Shown: positions 40,877 through 52,300 of the stretch, in pieces
Layout: the number at the start of each line of letters is the position of its first letter
Numbering within the stretch: position 1 is the first letter of the stretch
Assembly (NCBI GenBank): GCA_020186115.1
Contig: WSYJ01000075.1
Span: 496,001-560,000, forward strand
DNA: 64,000 bases
Origin: Histomonas meleagridis
Taxonomy: Eukaryota; Parabasalia; Tritrichomonadida; Dientamoebidae
Reading direction: 5' to 3'
Made by a program: the position numbers and the translations under genes
Notes under the pieces: generated by a model
The model's input: only the letters and a program-made list of their open reading frames with translations
Databases searched by the model: none
What the model was told of the DNA's origin: nothing

Positions 40877-42208
40877 ATGAGCTCAATCAAAGACGGATGG
40901 TTAAACAAGCAAAAACCTGGAAAACACACTAAATGGGGTCGTCGCTACTTCCGGATCATCGGACAGGACCTTATTTATTATAGGAAGCCAGGTGCCGCTG
41001 AACAAGGAAAATTTAATATCCCTTCTTTAGTCAGCATTGAAGCAGCACCAGAGTGTAAAAAACAACCAGCATTCAAGATAGATGCAGGCTCTGGTAAAGT
41101 CTATTATTTGGTCACAGATACACCAAAATTGGTAAACGAATGGGTTGAAATTCTTAACGACATCAAATCTGGCAAGACCGTAGAAAGGAAAGAAGAAAAG
41201 AAGATGACTGTAGAAGATTTTGACATATTGAGAGTTCTTGGTCGTGGCACATATGGTAAAGTTCAATTAGTCAGACTTAAGTCAACCGGCCAACTCTTTG
41301 CAATGAAGTCAATGAGCAAGCGTGTACTTGCCGAAAACGACCAACTTGATCAAATCATTACTGAAAGAAGTATTTTATTGAGATGTCGTCATCCATTCTT
41401 AGTTGGTGCACACTATGCGTTCCAAACACAAGCCAAGCTTTACATGATTCTTGACTATGTTCCTGGTGGAGAATTGTTTGGCCGACTTAAAGATGAAACC
41501 ACATTTTCAGAATCACGTGTTCGTCTCTATGCCGCCGAAATTGCACTTGCCATTGGTCACCTTCACTCCATGGGTGTTATTTATCGTGATCTCAAACCCG
41601 AAAACATTCTTATTGATATGCAAGGACATATCAGAATAACTGATTTTGGTCTTGCAAAAGAAGTCGCCGGTGACAACACAACAACAACCTTCTGCGGAAC
41701 ACCAGAATATCTTGCACCAGAAATGCTTCAGAGACAATCATATACAAAAGCAGTTGATTGGTGGAGCTTTGGAGTCTTAATCTTCGAAATGTTGACTGGC
41801 CTTCCACCATTTTATGATGAGAATGTCAATTCAATGTATCGTGCGATCCTTAATGATAACATTGATTTCCCATCATCGATGTCAGCAGATGCCACTGACT
41901 TCATTTCTAAGCTTCTTGATCGTAATGTTGAGACTAGATTAGGTAGTAGCGAAAGAGATGTCGAAGATGTCAAAGCACATCCTTTCTTCTCATCCTTAGA
42001 TTGGAAGGCAGTCTACGACAAGAAATATGAACCTGAATGGGTGCCACCAATTTCAGATGCAACTGATGTTTCATGTTTCGATGAAGAATTTACTGGAGAA
42101 GCTCCAGGCAATTCATACGTCGATAGCAGCTTGATCGATCAGGACACGCAGGACGCTTTCACTAACTTTACCTGCGATACAGGTGATCGTCTTCTTGACA
42201 ACCTTTGA
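40877..42208 (+). CDS. PH-domain AGC kinase, Akt/PKB-like
   Basis: 443 residues from ATG 40877 (codons before it lack an ATG). The PH domain is at ~4-100 (KDGWLNKQK...KWGRRYFR) with basic residues suited to phosphoinositides. The kinase domain starts near 115, with GRGTYGKV, FAMK lysine, YRDLKPEN, DFGLA, and an activation loop TTTTFCGTPEYLAPE with the PDK1-site Thr. The AGC tail has EFTG and ends with a hydrophobic-motif FTNFTCD, phosphorylatable at Thr. The order PH-kinase-tail matches Akt/PKB. TORC2 phosphorylates such hydrophobic motifs; the TOR kinase itself is encoded at 12600. No breaks. Confidence 0.95.
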   Translation: MSSIKDGWLNKQKPGKHTKWGRRYFRIIGQDLIYYRKPGAAEQGKFNIPSLVSIEAAPECKKQPAFKIDAGSGKVYYLVTDTPKLVNEWVEILNDIKSGKTVERKEEKKMTVEDFDILRVLGRGTYGKVQLVRLKSTGQLFAMKSMSKRVLAENDQLDQIITERSILLRCRHPFLVGAHYAFQTQAKLYMILDYVPGGELFGRLKDETTFSESRVRLYAAEIALAIGHLHSMGVIYRDLKPENILIDMQGHIRITDFGLAKEVAGDNTTTTFCGTPEYLAPEMLQRQSYTKAVDWWSFGVLIFEMLTGLPPFYDENVNSMYRAILNDNIDFPSSMSADATDFISKLLDRNVETRLGSSERDVEDVKAHPFFSSLDWKAVYDKKYEPEWVPPISDATDVSCFDEEFTGEAPGNSYVDSSLIDQDTQDAFTNFTCDTGDRLLDNL

Positions 42209-42387
42209 GTACTTCAATTTCACCTAAAAACTGCTGCTGGCAACTTTGTGTTCGACTTTTTGTGAGTTTTTTTTACCGCCAACACAAAATTCAATTGGTT
42301 ATCGTTTTTGTTGGTTTGGATTTGAATACTTGAAACAGTTTATGACGAAAGATAATTTATGATTAGAAAATGTGTTTATAATCACTT

Positions 42388-44034
42388 TTAGCGCGTCATT
42401 AGCATTACTAATTCCACTCTGTCTGTATGAGGGAACATATCAACACCGAACCAATTTCTTGGTGAAAATGGTTTTGTGCCTTTTCCTGTATTTGGATTCA
42501 TCAAAATTGTCTGTGAATCTCTAACTAATGACTCCGGGTTACAGCTTACGTATACTATTCTTCTTACGTATTCGCAATCCCTCAGTGCATAAGCGGCTTT
42601 CTTATGTAATCCAGCGCGCGGTGGGTCCACGATGCAAACAATTTTCGCACCTTCTTCGGCATATCTTTGTAATATTTCGTTCAATGTATCTTCTGCTTTA
42701 CCAGCAATGAACTCTGCGTTATTTATGTTATTCTTCTGCGCATTTCTTATTGCGTCTTGAATCGCTTGTTCTTCTATGTCTACGCCAATGACTCTCTTTA
42801 CTTTGTGAGCCATTGCAAGTCCTATTACACCTGTTCCACAACATACGTCGACCAAAATTGTGTTCTCATCGACTTCTGCTTGTTCTTCGATCTTAGAGAA
42901 CAACACTTCTGCTCCAGATGTATTCGTTTGGAAAAATGACATCGGCGATATATCGAATTGAAGTCCACGTAAATGTTCTTCAATTGTTGCCGGTCCGGAT
43001 AATAATCTAAAGTTTGGATCCTTTCCATATCCTTCGTATGCATTAGTCTCTGCAATGTATAACGATGTGACTTGTGGCGCAAAACGTTCGATGTATTTTT
43101 TGATTATTTGTTCGTCAAGTTTTCCAAAGATACATGTGGACATCATCGATTGCCCTGTCTCTGTTGTGCGAATAAGCACAAACTTCCAATAGCCTGTGTT
43201 AAGACATCGATCGAAAACAGGCGTTTTAGTTTCGATGATAAATTTGCGAAGTTCTTCGGCTAAATGTGGCGCAATTTTGGGTACGTTATAACATGATGTA
43301 AGTGGTGCAACAACATCTTCAACTCGTGAACCTAAATTAAAGCCAACACAGATGTTGCCATTAAGATCATAGCCAACTGTGAGTTCGACATTGTTACGAT
43401 ATGCACTTGTTTTAGGCGCTGGAAAGACTGTCATAAGCGGTGAGTTGGGTGGAGTAATGGGCTCAATGATCTTGCTGAATTTGGCGGACTTGTGCGCGAT
43501 TTGATCGCTATATGACATGTGATGCCATGGAGCAACGCGATCATCAATTGAACGTGTTTCAAGATCTGATGTGGCACGTGCACGAAGACGATGACATAAC
43601 ATTTCGGTGACACGGTGGTTCTTTTTAAGTGGAACAATAAAGAGTTGTCGATTTGCAAAAAGATTTTGAGAAAGATGCTCATATGCTTTTTTGCGATCTG
43701 CATTATTATCAAAAATAATGCTTCCTTGATATTGGCTCTTCTTCTTTGAGGTGCGTAAAAATGATATGCCTTCTTTAACAAGGAATTTTTCAAACTTTTC
43801 ACGATCCCAATGATAATTTAGGCCTTCCATATAAAGGCCACAAGGATCACCAGGACTTGGATCTTCAATAGTTTCTGGGATGAAGCGTCTATTGATTTTA
43901 GGTGGTTCCTTTTCTTTTGGCTTAGGGCGCTCATAGTTTCTTTCTCCTCTTTCTTGACTTGGTTTTGGTTGCTTTATAGGAGCTGCTAAAACATGTGGTT
44001 GCTCTTCAACTGGTTTGGAAAAGATACCTCCCAT
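42388..44034 (-). CDS. tRNA (uracil-5-)-methyltransferase, TRMT2/TrmA family, with RRM
   Basis: 548 residues. A basic Pro/Lys leader (1-55) begins MGGIFSKP, an N-myristoylation-type sequence (Gly2, Ser6). An RRM-like region lies at about 65-135 (CGLYMEGLNYHW...FLRTS). The methyltransferase part follows, with SAM motif VDVCCGTGVIG, a D-P-P motif in CIVDPPRAG, and the catalytic Cys in VYVSCNPESL. The family forms m5U54 in tRNA. The N-terminal RRM is as in eukaryotic TRMT2A. Start ATG is at 44032-44034. A myristoyl signal on this kind of enzyme is unexpected; see the findings. It is divergent from the SAPS-like gene at 44388. Confidence 0.93.
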   Translation of the reverse strand: MGGIFSKPVEEQPHVLAAPIKQPKPSQERGERNYERPKPKEKEPPKINRRFIPETIEDPSPGDPCGLYMEGLNYHWDREKFEKFLVKEGISFLRTSKKKSQYQGSIIFDNNADRKKAYEHLSQNLFANRQLFIVPLKKNHRVTEMLCHRLRARATSDLETRSIDDRVAPWHHMSYSDQIAHKSAKFSKIIEPITPPNSPLMTVFPAPKTSAYRNNVELTVGYDLNGNICVGFNLGSRVEDVVAPLTSCYNVPKIAPHLAEELRKFIIETKTPVFDRCLNTGYWKFVLIRTTETGQSMMSTCIFGKLDEQIIKKYIERFAPQVTSLYIAETNAYEGYGKDPNFRLLSGPATIEEHLRGLQFDISPMSFFQTNTSGAEVLFSKIEEQAEVDENTILVDVCCGTGVIGLAMAHKVKRVIGVDIEEQAIQDAIRNAQKNNINNAEFIAGKAEDTLNEILQRYAEEGAKIVCIVDPPRAGLHKKAAYALRDCEYVRRIVYVSCNPESLVRDSQTILMNPNTGKGTKPFSPRNWFGVDMFPHTDRVELVMLMTR

Positions 44035-44387
44035 TGTTGACTGAAGTCAAACATAGCTAGTGAATTTCGGCGCCAAATGACGATCGGGTAAACTATTCAA
44101 ATACTGTACACTTTTTTTTCAGGTAAATTAACTCACTATTTTTTTTCATTTGATGATACTGAAAATTAACTGATGTGAATTGTAAAACAAATAATTAAAA
44201 AATATTTAAAATTTTATGGTAACATAAAAGACACAAAAAGTCTTGAAAATATCATGTAGTTGATAAGATATTTGCATTTGAAAAATAGCTGCACGTTAAG
44301 TTACCACATTCTTTTTCCTCTGAATAATTGGAAACAACGGACACTTTTTAACCGCCCAGTTAATTCTCAGGAAAATTTTTGACAAAA
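44035..44387. other. Divergent intergenic region between TRMT2-like and SAPS-like genes
   Basis: About 350 AT-rich bases. It contains CAACGGAC and TTTAACCGCCC shortly before the SAPS-like ATG, which resemble Myb-type sites. Nothing else is seen. Confidence 0.4.
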
Positions 44388-45716
44388 ATGTCTCTTTTGG
44401 ATCGCTTAAAGTTCTATAGGGCTTTAGATCAAAGCGCTTTAAACGGGAAATTAACTCTAGATGAACTACTATTAAACCCAAATTCAATTATAGCTATAAG
44501 ACAAAAACTTCCAAATTTATTATATTTTGTTTATAACCATTACCTTGATTTAATTAATTGTGCAATAGGTAAGACATCCATAAATCAACATACTCTTAAT
44601 GATGAAAGTCTATTTTTACTCCTTGAATTACCAGAAATGATATTTCGTTCAATTGATAATCGTTTTCAGTTTTTTCTAGAAATTATTGAATTCCTTACCA
44701 CGAATACAGTCAATCCTCATTTTGTTGAGAATTCGATTAAACTTCTTATTCATTTTATTGAACGTACCAAAGGCAAAATCTTAAAGAAATTTAATCAAGC
44801 AAACTCTGAAATCATATTCAAGAACATATTTACACTATCAGACAGGATGATATGTGATGAATTATTTTATACCATTACACAATATCCAAAAGAATTGAAA
44901 GGATTTCTCGTTCGTTTTGATTCTTTTTCAATTCTTGTTACACATCTTCAAACTCCCAATGAAATTGTCCTCAAACGAGTATTACAATTTTCATATTCGT
45001 TGATTGATTTATTCAAATTTGATGTTCCGTACTTATTATTTTATTCCAAAGACGTATTTATCAATTCTGTATTACGTATCTCGTTTGAATTTAATCTTTT
45101 TCATGAGTTATGTTTCAAGTATATTCATAAGATTACCCAATGTTCACAAGTTACGTCGACATTTGTCGTTAATTTGTTAAACCATTTACAAGTTTTTCAT
45201 GATTTTATAGTAAATAGTGAAAAATTTGAATCATCACATTATTATTTAATTTTAATCATATGCCATTTAATCAAAAACATTCCGAATTTTTCGGATCTCA
45301 TTGCAAATATTTTTGTATTTTTACTCAAAATATTTTTCGAATTTCCATTCAATACATTTCTTCATAATTCATTTGTATATTTATTTGAAGAATTATCAGT
45401 TTTAAGTGAATATTCAATGTTCATACAAGAGACAAACATTATGAACATCATTGCAATGGAATTCCATCGTCGATATGAAATACAAGCGAACTATTGGGGA
45501 CATCTTCACAAGTTAACTTCATTAATAAATGTAATGATCGAAGCTAAAATGATCGAAAGTAACGAAATATGGGATAAGTACCTGATAGAGGTGCACATTC
45601 CAATATCAAATGTAATGGAGAGAAGATATGGAGGACCAATACAATCGTTGGTGGAAGAGATCGAATATGCTTATGAATATGAAGAAGAAGAAGAATATGA
45701 AGAAAATGGATTTTAA
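44388..45716 (+). CDS. SAPS-like protein, probable PP6 regulatory subunit paralogue
   Basis: 442 residues from ATG 44388. It resembles the gene at 2934: similar length, all-helical repeats, NTFLHNSFVYLFEELS, then NYWGHLHKLTSLINV, then MERRYGGPIQSL and an acidic tail rich in Glu and Tyr (EYEEEEEYEENGF). The GHL and GG landmarks match the SAPS family. It is paralogous rather than identical; the duplicate is ~40 kb away and more diverged in sequence. It would bind a PP6-type phosphatase. The acidic tail is a typical late feature of SAPS proteins. Certainty about the family is moderate. Confidence 0.6.
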   Translation: MSLLDRLKFYRALDQSALNGKLTLDELLLNPNSIIAIRQKLPNLLYFVYNHYLDLINCAIGKTSINQHTLNDESLFLLLELPEMIFRSIDNRFQFFLEIIEFLTTNTVNPHFVENSIKLLIHFIERTKGKILKKFNQANSEIIFKNIFTLSDRMICDELFYTITQYPKELKGFLVRFDSFSILVTHLQTPNEIVLKRVLQFSYSLIDLFKFDVPYLLFYSKDVFINSVLRISFEFNLFHELCFKYIHKITQCSQVTSTFVVNLLNHLQVFHDFIVNSEKFESSHYYLILIICHLIKNIPNFSDLIANIFVFLLKIFFEFPFNTFLHNSFVYLFEELSVLSEYSMFIQETNIMNIIAMEFHRRYEIQANYWGHLHKLTSLINVMIEAKMIESNEIWDKYLIEVHIPISNVMERRYGGPIQSLVEEIEYAYEYEEEEEYEENGF

Positions 45717-45955
45717 TTATTATTATTATTATTCTTATTAATAACAGACTTTTGTAACAAAATAAAATGTTAATTAATGTTTATGTGTTTTTCATTAAAA
45801 TTATTGTGATATTCTCCAAAAGATATTAAGATGTGAACCATTGAAACATTTGATGTTTTCTTCTGTTTTTCAATTTTATTTACTGTATTTTAATATGAGC
45901 GAAGAGTTCTGGGAAACGTTAATTTTAACGTACTGCGTTTTGAATGGTTATCTGG

Positions 45956-45961
45956 TCATAT
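45956..45961 (+). promoter_or_regulatory. Initiator-like element TCATAT of the ArfGAP gene
   Basis: TCATAT fits TCAYW and lies 9 bases from ATG 45967 (counting from its A), supporting that start. AACGTT and TAACGTA sit ~25-50 bases further upstream, so this gene has both motif types. Confidence 0.55.
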
Positions 45962-45966
45962 TCAAA

Positions 45967-47889
45967 ATGTCTGTGGATTATAAGAGCCGTGTAACAGCAT
46001 TGATGAACCTCCCAGAAAATCAACGTTGTGCAGACTGTGGTGCAAAAGATCCAAGATGGGCTTCTTCAAAACTAGGAATTTTCATTTGTATCAATTGCAG
46101 CGGTATTCACCGTTCTTTAGGAACGCATATTTCATTCGTTCGTTCATGTACACTTGATACATGGAAAGAAGAAGAAGCTGCGATGATGGAAAGAGTTGGT
46201 AATGCTAAAGCAAATGCTTATTGGGAGGCACTTCTTCCACCTGATTTCCAAAGACCTTCATCAACTGATGTTACAAATATGACTAAGTTTATTCGTCAAA
46301 AGTATGAACAAGAAAAATGGGTTGACCATTCAATGCAACCACCACATCTACCTGAACGTCGTAAAAGAAGGAAGAGGAAAGTAGAACATACACAAAATGA
46401 CCAAGCTAATTCACCCAATATGATTGATTATCAATCTACAAACAATCAAAATAATAATCAAGATATATTCGGATTTCCAACAAATTCTAATGGTAGCAAT
46501 GAAGACCTTATTGGAGGATTTTCTGCTCAAGAAGAAAATAACATATTTGGAGATTCAACATATGAATTATGTGATCCTATTGAAATAACAACACCTACAC
46601 CAAAACCAGAGAAGATTAATAATCCTTTCTTATATATTGATCCATCGCAAATTATTCGGAACACCCAAAGAGAGAACCCAATTTTCACTCAAAAACAACC
46701 TCCGGAAATAAACGTTCAAAAGCAGAGCACCCCTGAAATCGGAAACTCAGAAGAACAATATGACCCATTTGAAGGACTAGATCAGGACTCAGATTACTTT
46801 CCAGAGCACCAACAACACACTGAAGACCATGATCACTTTTCTATCAGAAATGCTAAAGATAAGTTTAAATCATTCTTCAACAAAACCGCCAATTTCATCA
46901 AAGAGAAGGCCTCCTCAGTTGCAAGCAACATCCAACAGCATTATGGAGGTCAAAGTGAAAAACCAGCAAATCCAACATATCAACCATATACTTCAACTTC
47001 TATCCAAAATGCCCCACAACGTCATGGACAAAATGAACCACACAAAAGGCCTCCACAAAAAGACGCATTTGGTATGCTTGACAGTACATCTATATTTGAT
47101 GATGATGAACTACCACAAGAACCACCACAGAAATCACCTCCACAGCCGCGACCACAAAATCCGTCAAACAGCACCGGCGGCTTGTTTGATATGCTTGGTA
47201 ACGACGGAGTAATTGATGATTCACAAACGCCAATTTCCGAATCTGCTCAACCACAGCAACCCAAAGACATCTTTTCTAATGATAACGCAAACACAAATTC
47301 ACAGCAAAACAATGACTTATTTGATATGTTAGACAATGAAAGCGCAAAAGAAAATGTTCCACCGCAACAAAGCGATGACTTGTTTGATATTCTCGGCAAT
47401 GAGAAAACAAATTCTCAACAGCAACAGCAACAAAATAACAATAACAACTTATTCGACATTTTAGATAATGAAGCAACAAAGCCACAGCAGCAACAGCAGC
47501 AAAACGAAGACTTGTTTGATATCTTTGGCAATGCGCCACCTCAACAGCGTCCAACTTCTTCGCAGCCACAGCAACAAAACAATGACTTATTCGATATGTT
47601 TAGCGGCAGTAATACATCACAACCAAAACAGCAGCAGCAGCAGCAACAAAACAATGAATTATTCGATGTGTTTAATAACGGAAATTCACAAAAACAAAAC
47701 AACGAATTATTCGATGTGTTCGATAATGGCAAACAACAGCAACAAAACAATGGTTTGTTTGATATGATAGGAAATGATGCAAATAATGGCAACGTATATA
47801 ATATGTTCGGCTCAAGCCAACAAAGAAATGCAAAAGAAGCAGATGCGAAGCAGCCGAAAGATCCGTTTTCAGTAATTGATCCGTTTTGA
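45967..47889 (+). CDS. ArfGAP protein, SMAP-like, with LFD repeats and DPF motifs
   Basis: 640 residues starting at ATG 45967; an open frame upstream lacks an ATG. The ArfGAP zinc finger is at ~18-41: [24 protein letters not shown], then the [16 protein letters not shown] block with the catalytic Arg. It activates GTP hydrolysis on Arf. Residues ~130-400 are disordered, with a lysine-rich stretch KRRKRKV. From ~410 to the end there are about ten copies of a motif NN[DE]LFD[MIV][LFI]xN, separated by poly-Gln/Asn. The protein ends in DPFSVIDPF, two DPF motifs typical of AP2 appendage binding. The layout suggests an Arf regulator in clathrin/endocytic transport. No breaks. Confidence 0.9.
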   Translation: MSVDYKSRVTALMNLPENQRCADCGAKDPRWASSKLGIFICINCSGIHRSLGTHISFVRSCTLDTWKEEEAAMMERVGNAKANAYWEALLPPDFQRPSSTDVTNMTKFIRQKYEQEKWVDHSMQPPHLPERRKRRKRKVEHTQNDQANSPNMIDYQSTNNQNNNQDIFGFPTNSNGSNEDLIGGFSAQEENNIFGDSTYELCDPIEITTPTPKPEKINNPFLYIDPSQIIRNTQRENPIFTQKQPPEINVQKQSTPEIGNSEEQYDPFEGLDQDSDYFPEHQQHTEDHDHFSIRNAKDKFKSFFNKTANFIKEKASSVASNIQQHYGGQSEKPANPTYQPYTSTSIQNAPQRHGQNEPHKRPPQKDAFGMLDSTSIFDDDELPQEPPQKSPPQPRPQNPSNSTGGLFDMLGNDGVIDDSQTPISESAQPQQPKDIFSNDNANTNSQQNNDLFDMLDNESAKENVPPQQSDDLFDILGNEKTNSQQQQQQNNNNNLFDILDNEATKPQQQQQQNEDLFDIFGNAPPQQRPTSSQPQQQNNDLFDMFSGSNTSQPKQQQQQQQNNELFDVFNNGNSQKQNNELFDVFDNGKQQQQNNGLFDMIGNDANNGNVYNMFGSSQQRNAKEADAKQPKDPFSVIDPF

Positions 47890-47954
47890 TTTGGTAATGT
47901 TAATGAATAATTACATTCACTTTTAAAATTTACCTCTAAAAGTTTTTTATAATT

Positions 47955-49083
47955 TTATTTAAATAATTTAACTATTTCTGTATAACCTTTTTCAGATGCT
48001 GAAATAAGTGCTGTATGAAATAACTTAAATAATTTCCAAATCTTGTTTTGAAATCCAAAATTATTAAAATAAATTATAAACAAAACAAATAAATATCTTT
48101 AGCATTAATATCAATTCCGTTTTGTTCAACAAGTAATTTAACTATTTTTGTATGACCATTCCAAGATGCTAAAATAAGTGCTGTATCAAATAATTTAAAT
48201 AATTTCCAAATATTATTTTGAAATAAGAAATTATTAAAATAAATATCAAATAAAACAAATAAATATTTTTAGCATTAACATCAATTCCTTCTTGTTCAAG
48301 AAGTAATTTAACTATTTCTGTATGACCATTTTGAGATGCTAAAATAAGTGCTGTTCTAAATAATTTAAATAATTTCCAAATCTTATTTTGAATTACCAAA
48401 TTATTAAAATAAATATTAAATAAAACAAATAAATATCTTTAGCATTAATATCAATTCCTTCTTGTTCAAGAAGTAATTTAACTATTTTTGTATAACCATT
48501 TGAAGATGCAATCATAAGTGCTGTATCAAATAATTTAAATAATTTCCAAATATTATTTTGAAATATAAAATTATTAAAATAAATTTTATATTTTTAGCAT
48601 TAATATCAGTTCCTTTTTGTTCTAATATAAATTTAACAAGTTCTGAATTTTTTGATTCTGTAGAAAATATTATTAAATTTGTTTATGATACTTTTATTAA
48701 TTAAATTTAGAATAATCATTTTCTCAATTATATAAAATGATTCTTGTGAATTAATATCAACCAAAATGTTAGTAAAAATTTCAATAATTTTTTTTTGAAT
48801 ATTTTTGTTAATTTCTTCTTCTTTTGTTTGAATTGTTTCTAAATATTTATAATATATATTGTCCAGATTCTTTTGTGATAAAAATACAAAATAAATCAAT
48901 TTGCTTATAATGAAATTTCATAATGAATATGCAATCAAATAATTTCATTGTTTGTTCAACTATTAAATTAAAATTTTCTTCTTTTAAAATAAAGATAATT
49001 TTCTCTAACTTTAAAAGGAGTTCCATGAAAAATCGATTTTCTAAACATTCATTTTTTAAGATCAAATAGGAAGTAGTTATCAT
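47955..49083 (-). pseudogene. Ankyrin array 3, gene with deleted middle
   Basis: The 5' leader (about 49083-48640, two frames) is joined directly to ankyrin modules; the DUF3447-like core is missing, so an internal deletion has occurred. Modules start near 48630, 48515, 48347, 48180 and 48017. They are separated by the same ~70-base spacers (ATATTTGGAAATTATTTAAATTATTT before each new module). The array ends EIVKLFK plus TAA at 47955-47957. This supports a once-complete gene. The leader itself is frameshifted, so I call it a pseudogene. Confidence 0.7.
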
Positions 49084-49309
49084 TTGGTTGTGATCCTTTG
49101 TTTCTTTTGAAATCTAAATTACATTTAAATACTTTACAACAAAAATAAAAAAGTTCTTTTACAGGTGCCCTAAAATTACTCTAACAAAAAATATTTAATC
49201 ATCAGTATTATATTTACATTTTGCAATATAAACATTTAACGTTAATAGAAACGATTTGAAAATAAAACGAAAATATTTCAAAAAAACAAAATAAAATACA
49301 AATTCATTT

Positions 49310-52300
49310 TTAATATTCCAATATTTTTTCACACCATTCGCATACCACCGGATATGTCGATTTCATTGTTTCTATGATATCATTAAAATGTAATTCTTTT
49401 GCAATTTTATATCTTTCGATCAAATTTGATATATTCAACAAAAATTGTTTCATTTTTTCTTTTGCGATTTCTTTGTTTTGTTCTTTTTGATATTCCTTTG
49501 CAACTGATATACATAAATTCGACGTAATTGGCTTAAACAATTGGAAGTTACTCAGAAACTCTTCGTTGCCGTTCATGATGCATTGTCTGAATATTACTTT
49601 TCCCCAAATTTCTTCGTTGTCCATATCATATGCAATTCCAAGTATAACTGAACATGAAAAATCGTTTGTACACATCAAATCGAAGACTTCTTTCTGCTGA
49701 AGATTTATTAAATTATTTTCATTCACTTCTTGAAGTGATATAAGCGAAAGTTTCTTCAGACATCGCATCGAAAGACTATAACATTTCTCATGTAAGAAAT
49801 ACGAAAGCGAAAGTAAATAATGTTTCGACGCTTCTTGAAGCTGCGCTTTGTTCGTGTTATTGCTTAACAGCGAATCGGCATATTCCATTTGTAATTCACC
49901 GTGCGCGCGATAAAGATGAAATTTAAGTGTTAAGTCAAACAATTTTTTGTGGTTCGCAAATTTGGCGCATGTGTCGATAACAATTTATTATCAAATGACA
50001 AATGTCTTTTGTTAAATTGTTTTCTTGTATTAATAAATCGATTTGATTATTCATTATTATATATTGGATATATTTAATTAATAGTTCTGGCTTCGGAAAT
50101 ATTATTATCATTTTATGAATAAGTTCGAAATTGTTATTATCTTTCGTTAATATATTATAATAATTATTTAATATCTCTGAACATCCATCAATGTTTTTCA
50201 TGGTGCATATCGATGAATGAAGATAATTGTTTATAACATTCGATATGTTTTCTTCGTCATGTTTCATCTTTCGCGTCTTATTAAATAATATTTCACCAAA
50301 TGTTTCTTGATCGCCACTTAAGTTACTAAATTCAATGAATGTTTCTTGGAATTCTTCTGTTAATAAATTCGGCGTTTTAATAATAAATGTTTCGACAATT
50401 GCTGCGGTGCTTTCTTTGATACTTAAATCACTTAATTGAAGAATTTCTTTGATTATTCCCCAATTTTCTCGTTGGAATATAATTTCATTTTTAAGGATAT
50501 CAATAACTTTTTTAGTTAATATTTCATTTTTGTTCCATTTTAATTTATTCGATATTTTATATATTAAATAAATAATTTTAAATCGTTTTTCTTTTCCTTT
50601 CGATATTTCAGATAAAAGTCCTTCGATGTCATCAATTGTTCCATATTCTTTAACAATTTCTGTTTGTTCGTCTGTAAGTTTCATATCATTAAATATATTT
50701 TGTAATGTCTCTAGAATTATTATATTTCGCGAATTTCGATTTCGCCATTTACAAAGATTTCGCGCATCTGTAATTCGTAAATGGTCTGAACAATAATTTA
50801 TACTTAAGTCAATCGTAGACTCAAGAAATCGTTGAATTGATTCTTCTGAATATAAAATTGGAGTTTTAATATTAAATGTAATTTCGCGTTTAATTTCATT
50901 AATATTTGATATCGTTGGAAATAATATTTTTAAGATGTTATTAAGTTGAATTTTTATTGTTTCGATCTTCAGGAACTTCTTTATGAAATTTGTCACATAT
51001 TTCTAAATGATTTATTAATGATTTAACATTATTTTGGATTTCATTGTCTTCATTATCTTTGAAATATTTAAGTGAAAATTTTAATATTTCAATTAAATTC
51101 ATTGGCTGTGTATACGAAAGTAATAATCCAAACATCGAAATATAAAAATATGGATCAATGTTTTGTATAGTTTTCGTGATCTTATTATGAACTTTAAGTA
51201 ATTCGTCAATAGTATTAACTGTCGTATATTGATATTTAAGATATTCATCGGTAACTAATGATGTAGAAATGCCAAAACATTTCGATGCCTTTTGTCCAAG
51301 TAATAATGAATGATGTAATGTTAAGTCTGTAACAATTCGTTCATAACTTCCAAGTAAATCTGTGTTGATAATACTTTGACGAAAGTCATCAAACGTTTCA
51401 ATAACTTCAACAAGTTTTACACGTAATTCTAAAAATTTCGATACTTTTGTATCTGTTAAAAGTTGTAAATAACGAAACAAATGAATTTGTGACTTATTCG
51501 AACAATATTTAGCTAATGAATCTTGAAGCTTAAATAGAATTTCTTCAAGTTCTTCTCGTTCAATTTGACCAATTAATTCATCGTCAATATTCGATTCAAG
51601 TTTATTATTAATTTTATTAAGTGAAAGTTGCGCCCGTTTAAATGCAAATATTTCAACTGAATGATACCAATTAGAAATATTTGTTAAAATTGACGTTTCA
51701 CTAAATATTTCTAATGTTTTATATACTTCTTCTGATTTATGTTTTAATAATAATTCTAAAAAGATTTCTAATAATAATTTAACGTTTTCTTTCGGATTGT
51801 TGAAATTTATTTCTTCAAATTGAACTTGAAATGTTTCTGATATTGTAATAAGTGTAACTAATGAACAAATTATCGAATTCGATCCTTCAATCGAATATGC
51901 AATGATGGAATATAATTTGTTTTTCCGTTTAAGTGCTTCTTTTAATAATAAAATATATTTCGATTCTTTATTTTGATGAATCGCATTATATATAATTAAT
52001 GCGGGTTCTTCTTTTTCATTATTCGTTATTTCGTCATTTTCTTTTTCATATTTCGGTAATTTCTGCGTAAGATAATACAAAAGATGATCTTTAAGTGGAT
52101 TATTCGGCATTTCTTTTGTGATAATATCTGAGATTTCATTGTTATTATAAAAACCCCAATTTCTTTGCTTCGATCAATGAATAAAAGAATTTCCGCTGGT
52201 CGATTTTGTTGCGCAAAGTAAACAATCGGCGAATAATCAATAGAAAGTTTGCAACGATATCGTAATAATGTAATTAATAAAAATTGTTCAATGTTTTCCG

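Noticed and set aside
45841-45966. Longer N-terminus for the ArfGAP
   Set aside because: The open frame upstream has no ATG at its start, and the initiator TCATAT lies just before ATG 45967.
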